Notes: generated by a model from the letters alone, not told the origin. A DNA stretch of 64,000 bases from Streptomyces sp. APSN-46.1 (GCF_022815725.1 NZ_JALGRF010000007.1:124001-188000); one strand, 5' to 3'; shown: positions 18,096 to 27,059, counted from the first letter of the stretch. A program made the numbers and translations.

Positions 18096-18884
18096 GTGTC
18101 CAGCTCCGACATCTTCATCGGCGAGACCATTGGTACCGCCGTCCTCATCCTGCTCGGCGCCGGCGTGGTCGCCGCCGTCGTACTCAAGCGCTCGAAGGCG
18201 CAGAACGCCGGCTGGCTGGCGATCACCTTCGGGTGGGGCTTCGCGGTCATGACCGCCGTCTACATGACCGGCACCCTGTCCGGCGCCCACCTCAACCCCG
18301 CCGTCACGGTCGGTATCGCGATCAAGGACGGCGACTGGAGCAACGTTCCGGTCTACTTCGCCGGCCAGCTGCTCGGCGCCATGATCGGTGCCACGCTGGC
18401 CTGGGTGGCGTACTACGGCCAGTTCCAGGCCCACCTCACCGATCCGGAGATCGTCGCCGCCAAGTCCGAGCACGCGGGCCTGGTCGACCAGAAGACGGAG
18501 CCGAACGCCGGCCCGGTGCTCGGCGTCTTCTCCACCGGCCCCGAGATCCGGAACGTGTGGCAGAACCTCGCCACCGAGATCATCGGCACCGTGGTGCTCG
18601 TGCTCGCGGTACTCGCCTTCGGCCTCAACGACTCCGGCAAGGGCCTCGGCACCCTCGGCGGTCTCATCGTCGCCCTGACCGTCGTCAGCATCGGCCTCTC
18701 GCTCGGCGGCCCGACCGGTTACGCCATCAACCCGGCGCGCGACCTGGGTCCGCGCATCGTCCACGCACTGCTGCCGCTGCCGAACAAGGGCGGCTCCGAC
18801 TGGGGATACGCCTGGATCCCCGTCGTCGGCCCGCTGATCGGCGGAGCCCTCGCCGCGGGTATCTACAACCTCGCGTTCGTCTAA
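18096..18884 (+). CDS. gylC: Glycerol uptake facilitator (aquaglyceroporin)
   Basis: MIP-family channel that lets glycerol diffuse in; first gene of the glycerol operon (glpF equivalent). 262 aa, six membrane helices, and two half-helix NPA motifs (HLNPAVTVG near residue 67, AINPARDLGPR near 211). The Asp after the second NPA-R (NPARD) is the glycerol-channel mark, unlike water-only channels. GTG start at 18096 with TAAGGAG upstream. Followed 45 bases later by glpK. Confidence 0.95.
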   Translation: MSSSDIFIGETIGTAVLILLGAGVVAAVVLKRSKAQNAGWLAITFGWGFAVMTAVYMTGTLSGAHLNPAVTVGIAIKDGDWSNVPVYFAGQLLGAMIGATLAWVAYYGQFQAHLTDPEIVAAKSEHAGLVDQKTEPNAGPVLGVFSTGPEIRNVWQNLATEIIGTVVLVLAVLAFGLNDSGKGLGTLGGLIVALTVVSIGLSLGGPTGYAINPARDLGPRIVHALLPLPNKGGSDWGYAWIPVVGPLIGGALAAGIYNLAFV

Positions 18885-18929
18885 GACGTCTCAGCCGTTC
18901 GCCCACCGGACTACCCAGGAGCAGCCACC

Positions 18930-20456
18930 ATGACCAGCAGCACCGGCCCGTTCATCGCCGCGATCGACCAGGGCACCACCTCCTCCCGCTGCATCGTCTT
19001 CGACCGCGACGGCCGCATCGTCGCCGTCGACCAGAAGGAGCACGCGCAGATCTTCCCGAAGCCGGGCTGGGTCGAGCACGACGCCGCCGAGATCTGGACC
19101 AACGTCCAGGAGGTCGTCGCCGGGGCCATCGCCAAGGCTGAGATCACTTCCGCCGACGTCAAGGCGGTCGGCATCACCAACCAGCGCGAGACCACCGTCC
19201 TGTGGGACAAGAACACCGGCGAGCCGGTGCACAACGCGCTGGTCTGGCAGGACACCCGCACCGACGCCCTGTGCAAGGAGCTCGGCCGCAACGTCGGCCA
19301 GGACCGCTTCCGCCGCGAGACCGGCCTGCCGCTGGCGAGCTACTTCGCGGGCCCGAAGGTCCGCTGGCTGCTCGACAACGTCGAGGGCCTGCGCGAGCGC
19401 GCCGAGGCCGGCGACATCCTCTTCGGCACCATGGACTCCTGGGTCATCTGGAACCTCACCGGCGGCGCCGAGGGCGGTCACCACGTCACCGACGTGACCA
19501 ACGCCTCGCGCACCATGCTGATGAACCTGCACACCCTGGCCTGGGACGAGAAGATCGCCGAGTCCATGGGCGTCCCGCTCAACGTCCTCCCGGAGATCAA
19601 GTCCTCCGCCGAGGTCTACGGCCACGTCAAGGAAGGCGTCCTCGCCGGTGTCCCGGTCGCCTCGGCGCTCGGCGACCAGCAGGCCGCCCTGTTCGGCCAG
19701 ACCTGTTTCGCCGAGGGCGAGGCGAAGTCCACGTACGGCACCGGAACGTTCATGCTGATGAACACCGGCGACAAGATCATCAACTCCTACAGCGGCCTGC
19801 TGACCACGGTCGGCTACCAGATCGGCGACCAGAAGCCGGTCTACGCGCTGGAGGGCTCCATCGCCGTCACCGGCTCGCTCGTCCAGTGGATGCGCGACCA
19901 GATGGGCCTGATCAAGTCCGCGGCCGAGATCGAGACCCTGGCCTCCTCGGTCGAGGACAACGGCGGCGCCTACTTCGTGCCGGCCTTCTCCGGTCTGTTC
20001 GCCCCGTACTGGCGCTCCGACGCCCGCGGTGTGATCGCCGGCCTCACCCGGTACGTCACCAAGGCGCACATCGCCCGTGCCGTCCTGGAGGCCACCGCCT
20101 GGCAGACCCGCGAGATCACCGACGCCATGACCAAGGACTCGGGCGTCGAGCTCGCCGCCCTCAAGGTCGACGGCGGCATGACCTCCAACAACCTGCTGAT
20201 GCAGACGCTCTCGGACTTCCTGGACGCCCCCGTGGTCCGTCCGATGGTCGCCGAGACCACCTGCCTCGGCGCCGCCTACGCCGCCGGCCTGGCCGTCGGT
20301 TTCTGGCCCGACACCGACGCCCTGCGCGCCAACTGGCGCCGCGCGGCGGAGTGGACCCCGCGGATGCCCGCCGAGCAGCGGGACCGCGAGTACAAGAGCT
20401 GGCTCAAGGCCGTGGAGCGTTCCATGGGCTGGGTCGACGACGAAGACGCCAGCTGA
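18930..20456 (+). CDS. gylA: Glycerol kinase
   Basis: ATP-dependent phosphorylation of glycerol to sn-glycerol-3-phosphate, trapping glycerol brought in by the facilitator. 508 aa, full length for FGGY-family GlpK. N-terminal phosphate-binding loop AAIDQGTTSSRCIVFDRDG, substrate region WVEHDAAEIW, GITNQRETTVLWD, and C-terminal ATP-binding KVDGGMTSNNLLMQ. ATG at 18930. The codon usage is extremely C-rich at third positions, suggesting high expression. Middle gene of gylCAB (glpFKD). Confidence 0.97.
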   Translation: MTSSTGPFIAAIDQGTTSSRCIVFDRDGRIVAVDQKEHAQIFPKPGWVEHDAAEIWTNVQEVVAGAIAKAEITSADVKAVGITNQRETTVLWDKNTGEPVHNALVWQDTRTDALCKELGRNVGQDRFRRETGLPLASYFAGPKVRWLLDNVEGLRERAEAGDILFGTMDSWVIWNLTGGAEGGHHVTDVTNASRTMLMNLHTLAWDEKIAESMGVPLNVLPEIKSSAEVYGHVKEGVLAGVPVASALGDQQAALFGQTCFAEGEAKSTYGTGTFMLMNTGDKIINSYSGLLTTVGYQIGDQKPVYALEGSIAVTGSLVQWMRDQMGLIKSAAEIETLASSVEDNGGAYFVPAFSGLFAPYWRSDARGVIAGLTRYVTKAHIARAVLEATAWQTREITDAMTKDSGVELAALKVDGGMTSNNLLMQTLSDFLDAPVVRPMVAETTCLGAAYAAGLAVGFWPDTDALRANWRRAAEWTPRMPAEQRDREYKSWLKAVERSMGWVDDEDAS

Positions 20457-20496
20457 CCGCACCAGCTGAGTCAATCGACGAGGAGCTAAGAGAGAT

Positions 20497-22107
20497 ATGA
20501 GCAGCCTGCAGAGCGTTCCCACACTGGGGACGCACCCGACCGCCGGTTCCAACGCGAGCCGCGCCGAGACCCGTGAGCAGCTGGCGAAGGCCACGTACGA
20601 CCTGCTGGTCATCGGCGGTGGAATCCTGGGCACCTCGGTGGCCTGGCACGCCGCGCAGTCGGGTCTGCGGGTCGCCATGGTGGACGCCGGCGACTTCGCC
20701 GGCGCCACCTCCTCGGCCTCCTCCAAGCTCGTCCACGGCGGCCTGCGCTACCTGCAGACCGGCGCGGTCAAGCTGGTCGCCGAGAACCACCACGAGCGCC
20801 GGGTGCTGGCCAAGGACGTGGCCCCGCACCTGGTCAACCCGCTCACCTTCTACCTGCCCGTCTACAAGGGCGGGCCGGTCGGCGCCGCGAAGCTGGGCGC
20901 GGGCGTGTTCGCGTACTCGGCGCTGTCGGGGTTCGGCGACGGCATCGGCAAGGTCATATCGCCGGCCCGTGCCGTGGCCGACAACCCGGGCCTGAAGACG
21001 GACAACTTGAAGGCCGTCGCGGTCTACTACGACCACCAGATGAACGACTCGCGCGTCGCCGTCATGACGGTCCGCGCGGCCGTCGAGTCGGGCGCGGTCG
21101 TCCTCAACCACGCCGAGGTCACCGGTCTGCGCATGACGCGGGGCCGGGTCACCGGTGCCGAGCTCAAGGACCGCCTGGACGGCACCGAGTTCGGCGTCGA
21201 CGCGCGCGTCGTGCTCAACGCCACCGGCCCGTGGGTGGACCACCTGCGGCGCATGGAAGACAAGCACTCGATGCCGTCGATCCGCCTCTCCAAGGGCGCG
21301 CACATCGTGATGAAGCGCAAGTCGCCGTGGAAGGCCGCCATGGCCACCCCGATCGACAAGTACCGCATCACGTTCGCGCTCCCGTGGGAGGACCAGCTGC
21401 TGCTCGGCACCACCGACGAGGTGTACGAAGGCGACCCGGCGGACGTGCGCGCCACCGAGTCCGACATCCAGCAGATCCTGGACGAGGCGGCCTTCTCGGT
21501 GAAGGACGCCGACCTGGACCGCTCGCTGATGACGTACGCCTTCGCGGGCCTGCGGGTGCTGCCCGGCGGCCCCGGCGGCGTCGAGAAGGCCAAGCGCGAG
21601 ACGGTCGTCTCCGAGGGCGCGGGCGGCATGCTGTCGGTGGCCGGCGGCAAGTGGACGACGTACCGCCACATCGGCCGCGTGGTCATGGACAAGCTGGCCA
21701 AGCTCCCGGGCAGCCCGCTGACCGAGGACATGGAGCCGGCGAAGTCGCTGGTACGCCGAATCCCGCTGCCCGGTGTCGCCAACCCGAACGCGGTCGCGCA
21801 CCGCCTGCTGGTGGACCGGGAGCCGGGTACGCGGATGGACCCGCTGACCGCGCGCCACCTGGCCTCCCACTACGGCTCGCTGGCCTTCGACATCGCGCGC
21901 CTGGCGAACGAGGACGCGGCGCTGGCCGAGCGGATCCACCCGGACGGGCCGGAGATCTGGGCGCAGGTCGCCTACGCCCGGGACAACGAGTGGGCCGAGA
22001 CGGTCGACGACGTGCTGCGCCGCCGTACGACGGTGACGATCCGCGGTCTGGACAGCGACGAGGTGCGCGGCCGGGTCGAGGAGATGCTGAGCCGCGGCAA
22101 GGCATAG
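20497..22107 (+). CDS. gylB: Aerobic glycerol-3-phosphate dehydrogenase (FAD)
   Basis: Membrane-associated flavoprotein oxidising glycerol-3-phosphate to dihydroxyacetone phosphate and passing electrons to quinone; completes entry of glycerol into glycolysis (GlpD). 536 aa. FAD-binding LLVIGGGILGTSVAWHAAQS near residue 35, substrate region SSKLVHGGLRYL, and conserved SVAGGKWTTYR near the C-terminal part. ATG at 20497, 40 bases after gylA. A perfect hairpin closes the operon at 22126-22157; no gylX-like gene follows in this window. Confidence 0.96.
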   Translation: MSSLQSVPTLGTHPTAGSNASRAETREQLAKATYDLLVIGGGILGTSVAWHAAQSGLRVAMVDAGDFAGATSSASSKLVHGGLRYLQTGAVKLVAENHHERRVLAKDVAPHLVNPLTFYLPVYKGGPVGAAKLGAGVFAYSALSGFGDGIGKVISPARAVADNPGLKTDNLKAVAVYYDHQMNDSRVAVMTVRAAVESGAVVLNHAEVTGLRMTRGRVTGAELKDRLDGTEFGVDARVVLNATGPWVDHLRRMEDKHSMPSIRLSKGAHIVMKRKSPWKAAMATPIDKYRITFALPWEDQLLLGTTDEVYEGDPADVRATESDIQQILDEAAFSVKDADLDRSLMTYAFAGLRVLPGGPGGVEKAKRETVVSEGAGGMLSVAGGKWTTYRHIGRVVMDKLAKLPGSPLTEDMEPAKSLVRRIPLPGVANPNAVAHRLLVDREPGTRMDPLTARHLASHYGSLAFDIARLANEDAALAERIHPDGPEIWAQVAYARDNEWAETVDDVLRRRTTVTIRGLDSDEVRGRVEEMLSRGKA

Positions 22108-22125
22108 CTCTGACGCGGGTGGGGA

Positions 22126-22157
22126 AGAGGGGCGGTTCCATGGGGAACCGCCCCTCT
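22126..22157 (+). terminator. Terminator of the glycerol operon
   Basis: Perfect 14-bp stem AGAGGGGCGGTTCC / complement with a four-base loop (ATGG), 19 bases after the gylB stop. Confidence 0.88.
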
Positions 22158-22233
22158 GTCGTGGGCTGTGGAAGGCGCCGTATCAAGGCTTAGGCTGACC
22201 CATGTACGCAAGGAACTTCGGAAGGAGACCTGG

Positions 22234-23244
22234 GTGATCGAGCTTGAGGGCGTGCCCGAGCTGATCGACCCGGTCATGGTGGCCGCGTTCGAGGGCTGGA
22301 ACGACGCGGGTGACGCGGCCTCCGGTGCGGTCGCGCACCTGGACCGGGAGTGGAAGGGCGAGGTCTTCGCGGCTCTGGACGCCGAGGACTACTACGACTT
22401 CCAGGTCAACCGGCCGACGGTGTGGCTGGACAACGGGGTACGGAAGATCACCTGGCCGACGACGCGGTTGTCGGTGGTGCGGATCCGCGGCGCCAAGCCG
22501 CGCGACCTGGTGCTGGTGCGGGGGATCGAACCGTCCATGCGGTGGCGGTCGTTCTGCAACGAGATCCTCGGCTTCGCGCACGAACTGGGCGTGGAGATGG
22601 TGGTCATCCTCGGCGCGCTGCTCGGGGACACCCCGCACACGCGGCCGGTCCCGGTGAGCGGGGTGACCTCGGACGCCGATCTGGCGCGGACGATGGACCT
22701 GGAGGAGACCCGGTACGAGGGGCCGACGGGGATCGTGGGGGTGCTCCAGGAGGCCTGTACGCACGCGGGTGTTCCGGCGGTGTCGCTGTGGGCGGCGGTG
22801 CCGCACTACGTGTCGCAGCCGCCGAACCCGAAGGCGACCCTGGCGTTGCTGAACCGGCTGGAGGATCTGATCGACATCCGGATCCCGCTGGGTGAACTCC
22901 CGGAGGACGCGCGGGCGTGGCAGCTGGGCGTGGACCAACTGGCCGCCGAGGACAGCGAGGTGGCGGAGTACGTCCAGACGCTGGAGGAGGCGCGGGACAC
23001 GGCGGACCTGCCGGAGGCGTCGGGCGACGCGATCGCGCGGGAGTTCGAGCGGTACTTGAGGCGGCGGGACCCTTCCGCTGCCGCGGGCGGTGAGCCGGGT
23101 GACGGGTCGTACCTGCGGGACACCTCCAGTGGTCTGACGCGCCCTCCGAAGCGCAAGCCGGACCCCTCCGGGGAGGAACCCGAGCCGCCGGCCGCGACCC
23201 CGCCGGACGAGGACGAGACTCCGCCGGAGACGCCGGAGGCGTAG
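22234..23244 (+). CDS. PAC2-family protein
   Basis: A 336-aa member of the PAC2 (proteasome assembly chaperone 2) domain family, which in actinobacteria is widespread and mostly uncharacterised. Conserved blocks: VMVAAFEGWNDAGDAASGAVAHL, DYYDFQVNRPTV, RDLVLVRGIEPSMRW and VVILGALLGDTPHTRPVPV. The C-terminal 50 residues are Pro/Glu-rich and probably disordered. The GTG at 22234 (VIELEG) has GGAAGGAG six bases upstream. It lies between the glycerol operon and mshC with terminators on both sides, so it appears monocistronic. Its link to the proteasome is a family name, not shown here. Confidence 0.9.
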   Translation: MIELEGVPELIDPVMVAAFEGWNDAGDAASGAVAHLDREWKGEVFAALDAEDYYDFQVNRPTVWLDNGVRKITWPTTRLSVVRIRGAKPRDLVLVRGIEPSMRWRSFCNEILGFAHELGVEMVVILGALLGDTPHTRPVPVSGVTSDADLARTMDLEETRYEGPTGIVGVLQEACTHAGVPAVSLWAAVPHYVSQPPNPKATLALLNRLEDLIDIRIPLGELPEDARAWQLGVDQLAAEDSEVAEYVQTLEEARDTADLPEASGDAIAREFERYLRRRDPSAAAGGEPGDGSYLRDTSSGLTRPPKRKPDPSGEEPEPPAATPPDEDETPPETPEA

Positions 23245-23324
23245 CCGGGTCCGGCCGGGTGCGGCGCCGCCGCGCAAGCGTCCCGGGCTGCGCCCGGCCT
23301 TGTGGGGCTCCGCCCCACACCCCG

Positions 23325-23405
23325 CGCCTCAAACGCCGGCGAGGCTATTTTTAGCCTCGCCGGCGTTTGAGGCGATCTTTCAGCCCCGCCGGCGTTTGAG
23401 GCGCG
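23325..23405. repeat. REP-like palindromic repeats between convergent genes
   Basis: A perfect 23-bp inverted repeat (arms 23325-23347 and 23352-23374, containing CCTCGCCGGCGTTTGAGG) with a TTTT loop. A third copy of the arm, CCCCGCCGGCGTTTGAGGCG, lies at 23385-23404. Flanked by GGGGCTCCGCCCC-type pairs. This sequence type recurs between genes in Streptomyces. Here it can terminate both the PAC2 gene and mshC. Confidence 0.85.
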
Positions 23406-23444
23406 GGGGTCCGGGGGCGGAGCCCCCGGCAACGGCGCCGCAGG

Positions 23445-24674
23445 TTACAGGGCCACGCCCAGGAGGGCGTCCACCGTCCGGGAGACCAGGCCGGGGGCCG
23501 ACTCGTCGTCGCCGTCCGAGGCATTCTGCGCGTCCACCCAGCGATCCACGGCGGCCAGCGCCGCAGGCGCGTCGAGGTCTCGGGAGAGGGCCTCGCGGAC
23601 CTCCTCGACGAGCGCGTCCGCCGACAGGCCGTCGGGCCGCGAGACCGCCGCCCGCCACCGCTCCAGCCGGGCCACCGCGTCCGCCAGCACCGAGTCCGTC
23701 CACTCCCAGTCGGCCCGGTAGTGGTGGGACAGCAGTGCCAGGCGGATCGCCGCCGGGTCCACGCCGGCCCGCCGCAGGGCCGAGACGAAGACCAGGTTCC
23801 CCTTGGACTTGGACATCTTCTCGCCGTGCAGCGCGACCATGCCCGCGTGTACGTACGCCTTGGCCATCGGGAACTCGCCCGTCAGGGCCTGCGCGTGCGA
23901 GGCGCCCATCTCGTGGTGCGGGAACGCCAGGTCGGAGCCACCGCCCTGGATGTCGAAGCCCATGCCGAGGTGGTCGAGGGCGATCGCCACGCACTCGATG
24001 TGCCAGCCCGGCCGGCCGCGGCCCAGCGAGGCGCCGTCCCAGCTCGGCTCGCCCGGACGGGCGGCCATCCACAGCATCGGGTCCAGCGGGTTCTTCTTGC
24101 CCGGCCGGTCGGGGTCGCCGCCCCGCTCCGCCGAGAGCAGCCGCATCGCCTCCGCGTCCAGGTTCGAGACCTGGCCGAAGTGCGGGTCGCTCTCCACGGA
24201 GAAGTAGACGTCGCCGTCCAGTTCGTACGCCGCGCCCGCGTCCCGCAGCCGCTCCACCAGCGGCACGATGCCCGGTATGGCTTCGACGGCGCCGATGTAG
24301 TGCTGCGGCGGCAGCATCCGCAGGGCGGTCATGTCCTCGCGGAAGAGGGCCGTCTCGCGTTCCGCGAGCTCGGTCCAGTCGTGGCCGTCGCGCAGCGCCC
24401 GCTCCAGCAGCGGATCGTCCACGTCCGTAACGTTCTGGACGTAGTGGACCTGCCGCTTGGTGTCGAGCCACACGCGCTGTACGAGGTCGAACGCGTTGTA
24501 GGTCGCCGCGTGACCGATGTGGGTCGCGTCGTACGGGGTGATACCGCAGACGTAGATACGGGCGACGGGACCGGGGGCGAGGGTGATCGTCCGTTGGGTC
24601 GCGGTGTCGTGGATCTGGAGGTCGCGGCCCTTGCCAGGCAGGGCGGGGACCTCAGAAGCGGGCCAGGCATGCAT
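23445..24674 (-). CDS. mshC: L-cysteine:1D-myo-inositol-2-amino-2-deoxy-alpha-D-glucopyranoside ligase
   Basis: ATP-dependent ligation of cysteine to GlcN-Ins in mycothiol synthesis. 409 aa, paralogue of cysteinyl-tRNA synthetase. HIGH motif THIGHAATY, zinc-site Cys in YVCGITPYD, KMSKSKGN loop. The tRNA-binding C-terminal domain of CysRS is absent, as is normal for MshC, and the stretch WHIECVAIA supplies further zinc ligands. ATG at 24674 (MHAWPASEVP). Same strand as, and 110 bases downstream of, the SCO1664-family gene. Confidence 0.95.
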   Translation of the reverse strand: MHAWPASEVPALPGKGRDLQIHDTATQRTITLAPGPVARIYVCGITPYDATHIGHAATYNAFDLVQRVWLDTKRQVHYVQNVTDVDDPLLERALRDGHDWTELAERETALFREDMTALRMLPPQHYIGAVEAIPGIVPLVERLRDAGAAYELDGDVYFSVESDPHFGQVSNLDAEAMRLLSAERGGDPDRPGKKNPLDPMLWMAARPGEPSWDGASLGRGRPGWHIECVAIALDHLGMGFDIQGGGSDLAFPHHEMGASHAQALTGEFPMAKAYVHAGMVALHGEKMSKSKGNLVFVSALRRAGVDPAAIRLALLSHHYRADWEWTDSVLADAVARLERWRAAVSRPDGLSADALVEEVREALSRDLDAPAALAAVDRWVDAQNASDGDDESAPGLVSRTVDALLGVAL

Positions 24675-24783
24675 GCGTCGAGCCTAACCGGACGGGTGTT
24701 CCGAAAACGAACCGGACCTGCACTGTTGGCTTGATCGGCTCTCTTGCGCTCCGGCCGGTTCTATGCGTGCTCCGTCCGCCGGT

Positions 24784-25587
24784 TCAGACCGGCGGCCAGG
24801 GGATCGCCGGCCACTGCCCCGAGGGTTGCGGATGCACCCCGGTGCGCAGCAGCTGGGCCACCCGGTCCCGTACGGCGGCCAGCTCCACGGGGGTGATCAG
24901 TTCGGCCAGCCGGGTGGCGAGGGGCTCCGAATCGGCCAGCTGGGCGTCCAGCGAGGCCAGCACGGAGCGCGCCTCGTCGGTCAGCGGCTCCCCCGCCCAC
25001 CCCCACAGCAGGGTGCGCAGCTTGTCCTCGGTGTGGAAGGTCACTCCGTGGTCGATGCCGTAGAGGTGCCCGTCGGGCGTGGGCAGCAGGTGGCCGCCCT
25101 TGCGGTCACCGTTGTTGATCACCACGTCGAGGACGGCGAGGCGGCGCAGCCGCGGGTCGTCGGCGTGGACGAGCAGGGCGGTGCGGCCCTCCCCGACCTC
25201 GGCGAGGGCGACCGGCTTCCAGCCCTCCCCCGCCTCCTCGCCGTCGACGAGCGCGAGGAGTGCCGCCTCGGGTGACTCGCCCGCCTCTATCCAGTGCTGG
25301 ACCATGCCCTCGCCGTAGGGCCCGTCGCGCAGCACGGTGGCGGGCACCAGGCCCCATCCGGTGGCTTCGGAGACCAGGTAGGCGGCGCGCTCGCGCCGGG
25401 CGAGGTTGCCGTCGGGGAAGTCCCAGAGCGGCCGCTCGCCCTTGACCGGCTTGTACACGCAGTCGGCGCTGACGCCCTCGTACGTGACGCCGCACAGCAG
25501 TACCGCGTTGGACGCCTCGCGGATGCGGCCGCGTACGGTGAGCTCACCGCGGGTGAGCAGCTCCTCGATCGGAGTCACGGTGGTCAC
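24784..25587 (-). CDS. SCO1664-family protein, PI3/PI4-kinase-like fold
   Basis: A 267-aa actinobacterial protein of unknown role (TIGR03843 type). It shows kinase-like marks: VYKP with K46 (candidate ATP-binding Lys); E66 in RRERAAY; a catalytic-loop-like D154-x4-N159-x-D161RKGGH; and IDHG with D179, analogous to the metal-binding DFG Asp. This resembles phosphatidylinositol 3/4-kinases more than protein kinases. The GTG start at 25587 overlaps the TGA of the DUF3090 gene (GTGA), indicating translational coupling. mshC lies downstream. Confidence 0.9.
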   Translation of the reverse strand: MTTVTPIEELLTRGELTVRGRIREASNAVLLCGVTYEGVSADCVYKPVKGERPLWDFPDGNLARRERAAYLVSEATGWGLVPATVLRDGPYGEGMVQHWIEAGESPEAALLALVDGEEAGEGWKPVALAEVGEGRTALLVHADDPRLRRLAVLDVVINNGDRKGGHLLPTPDGHLYGIDHGVTFHTEDKLRTLLWGWAGEPLTDEARSVLASLDAQLADSEPLATRLAELITPVELAAVRDRVAQLLRTGVHPQPSGQWPAIPWPPV

Positions 25588-26174
25588 GCCTGGCGCCGGT
25601 ACCCGTTCTGGCGCGGACACACGTGCCCCTCGGGGTCCAGCGGCAGGCTGCACAGCGGGCACGGTGGCCGGCCGGCGTTGACCACGTCCAGGGCCCGCTT
25701 GGCGAAGGCGCGGGCCTGGGCGCCGGAGAGGCGGACCCGCAGCATCGGCGGGCCGTTCTCCTCGTCCTGGAGGAGCCGCTCCTCGGCCTCGGCGAGGTCC
25801 TCGTCGGATTCGGCTTCGAGTTCCACCAGCGCCTGGGCCTCGACGATCATCCGCTGTTCCTCGCCGTCCCAGGCGAGGGCCATGGTGCCGACGCGGAACT
25901 CCTCCTCGACCGGCACGTCGAGCGGGGCGGTGTCGGCGGCCTCGGTGGAGGCGACGGCGGGCACCGGGGCGTTGCCGCCGGTGCGCCGTACGACCTCGTC
26001 GAGGAGCTCGTCCATCCGCTCGGCCAGCGCGGCGACCTGCGTCTTCTCCAGGGAGACGCTGGTGACCCGGGAGCCTGCGGAGGCCTGCAGGAAGAACGTA
26101 CGGCGCCCCGGCAGACCGACCGTGCCGGCCACGAAGCGTTCCGGCGGGTCGTAGAGGAACACCTGACGGGGCAC
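25584..26174 (-). CDS. DUF3090-family protein with zinc-ribbon tail
   Basis: A 196-aa actinobacterial protein (TIGR03847 type), beginning MPRQVFLYDPPERFVAGTVGLPG. It has a mixed alpha/beta body and ends in CPLCSLPLDPEGHVCPRQNGYRR, where C-x2-C plus H-x-C can bind one zinc. Function unknown. It overlaps the SCO1664-family gene by four bases and follows the histidine-phosphatase gene by 100 bases. These three families are consistently neighbours in actinobacteria, so a shared pathway is inferred. Confidence 0.9.
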   Translation of the reverse strand: MPRQVFLYDPPERFVAGTVGLPGRRTFFLQASAGSRVTSVSLEKTQVAALAERMDELLDEVVRRTGGNAPVPAVASTEAADTAPLDVPVEEEFRVGTMALAWDGEEQRMIVEAQALVELEAESDEDLAEAEERLLQDEENGPPMLRVRLSGAQARAFAKRALDVVNAGRPPCPLCSLPLDPEGHVCPRQNGYRRQA

Positions 26175-26180
26175 GTCCAG

Positions 26181-26222
26181 TCTCCAAATCTGGGGGTCCC
26201 CCCGGACGAAGTCTGGGGGAGG
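26181..26222. repeat. Intergenic G5/C6 repeat element
   Basis: CTCCAAATCTGGGGGTCCCC and the following CCGGACGAAGTCTGGGGGAG form overlapping palindromic pieces of a kind seen repeatedly between Streptomyces genes. It sits just before the DUF3090 start and may attenuate read-through from the phosphatase gene. Confidence 0.5.
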
Positions 26223-26274
26223 CGAGGGCAGCTGCGCGGTTGTGTTGGCCCGTCCACCCTAACGCGCCGTTCGA

Positions 26275-26997
26275 TCACACCGCGCCCGCACCGCCCCCCA
26301 CGACCGCGATCCCGCCGTCTTCCGCGGCTTTGTCCGCGGCCGGCCCCGCGGCGGGCGGCTCGTCGCGGGGTACGAAGCCGGCGAAGTCCCCGGTGTCGCC
26401 GAGCCGGAGCAGGAACGGCCGGCTCGGGGTGTAGCGGATCATGGTCACCGAGCAGGGATCGACGTGGATCCGCTGGAACAGGTCCAGGTGCATGCCCAGG
26501 GCGTCCGCGACAAGGGACTTGATGATGTCCCCGTGCGAGCACATGAGGAAGTGGGCGTCGCCGCCGTGCTCCTCCTCGATCCGCGTGTTCCACTCCCGTA
26601 CGGCGTCCACGGCGCGGGCCTGCATGGCGCGCATGGACTCGCCGCCGGGGAAGGCCGCGGCCGAGGGGTGCTGCTGGACGATCTTCATGAGGGGTTCGTC
26701 GGAGAGTTCGGAGAGTTTGCGGCCCGACCAGTCGCCGTAGTGGCATTCGCCGATGCGCTCGTCGGTGTGCAGTGCCAGGTCCGGGCGGGCGGCCAGCAGG
26801 GGCGCGAGCGTCTCGCCGCAGCGTTGCAGCGGGCTGGTGACGGCTGCCGCGATCGGCACCCCGGCGAGCCTGCCCGGGAGCGCCGCCGCCTGTTCGGCGC
26901 CGCGCTCGTCGAGGGCCACTCCCGGGGTCCATCCGGCGAGCAGCCCTGCGGTGTTGGCGGTGGACCGCCCGTGTCGTACGAGGATCAGCGTGGCCAT
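26275..26997 (-). CDS. Histidine-phosphatase (MSMEG_4193-type phosphomutase) family protein
   Basis: A 240-aa histidine-phosphatase superfamily member. Catalytic RHG motif LVRHGRSTANTAG at residues 7-19; proton-donor Glu in ERIGECHYGDW; second His in MCSHGDIIK. The C-terminal 35 residues are Ala/Gly-rich. It belongs to the TIGR03848 group that travels with the SCO1664 and DUF3090 families and heads their gene row. ATG at 26997; divergent from corA with only 62 bases between. Substrate unknown; a small phosphorylated molecule is expected from the fold. Confidence 0.9.
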   Translation of the reverse strand: MATLILVRHGRSTANTAGLLAGWTPGVALDERGAEQAAALPGRLAGVPIAAAVTSPLQRCGETLAPLLAARPDLALHTDERIGECHYGDWSGRKLSELSDEPLMKIVQQHPSAAAFPGGESMRAMQARAVDAVREWNTRIEEEHGGDAHFLMCSHGDIIKSLVADALGMHLDLFQRIHVDPCSVTMIRYTPSRPFLLRLGDTGDFAGFVPRDEPPAAGPAADKAAEDGGIAVVGGGAGAV

Positions 26998-27059
26998 GGG
27001 CCCACCCTAAGCGGTGGCACCGGTATGCGGAGATGGGTCGGGCGGGGGAGAATGCGCGC

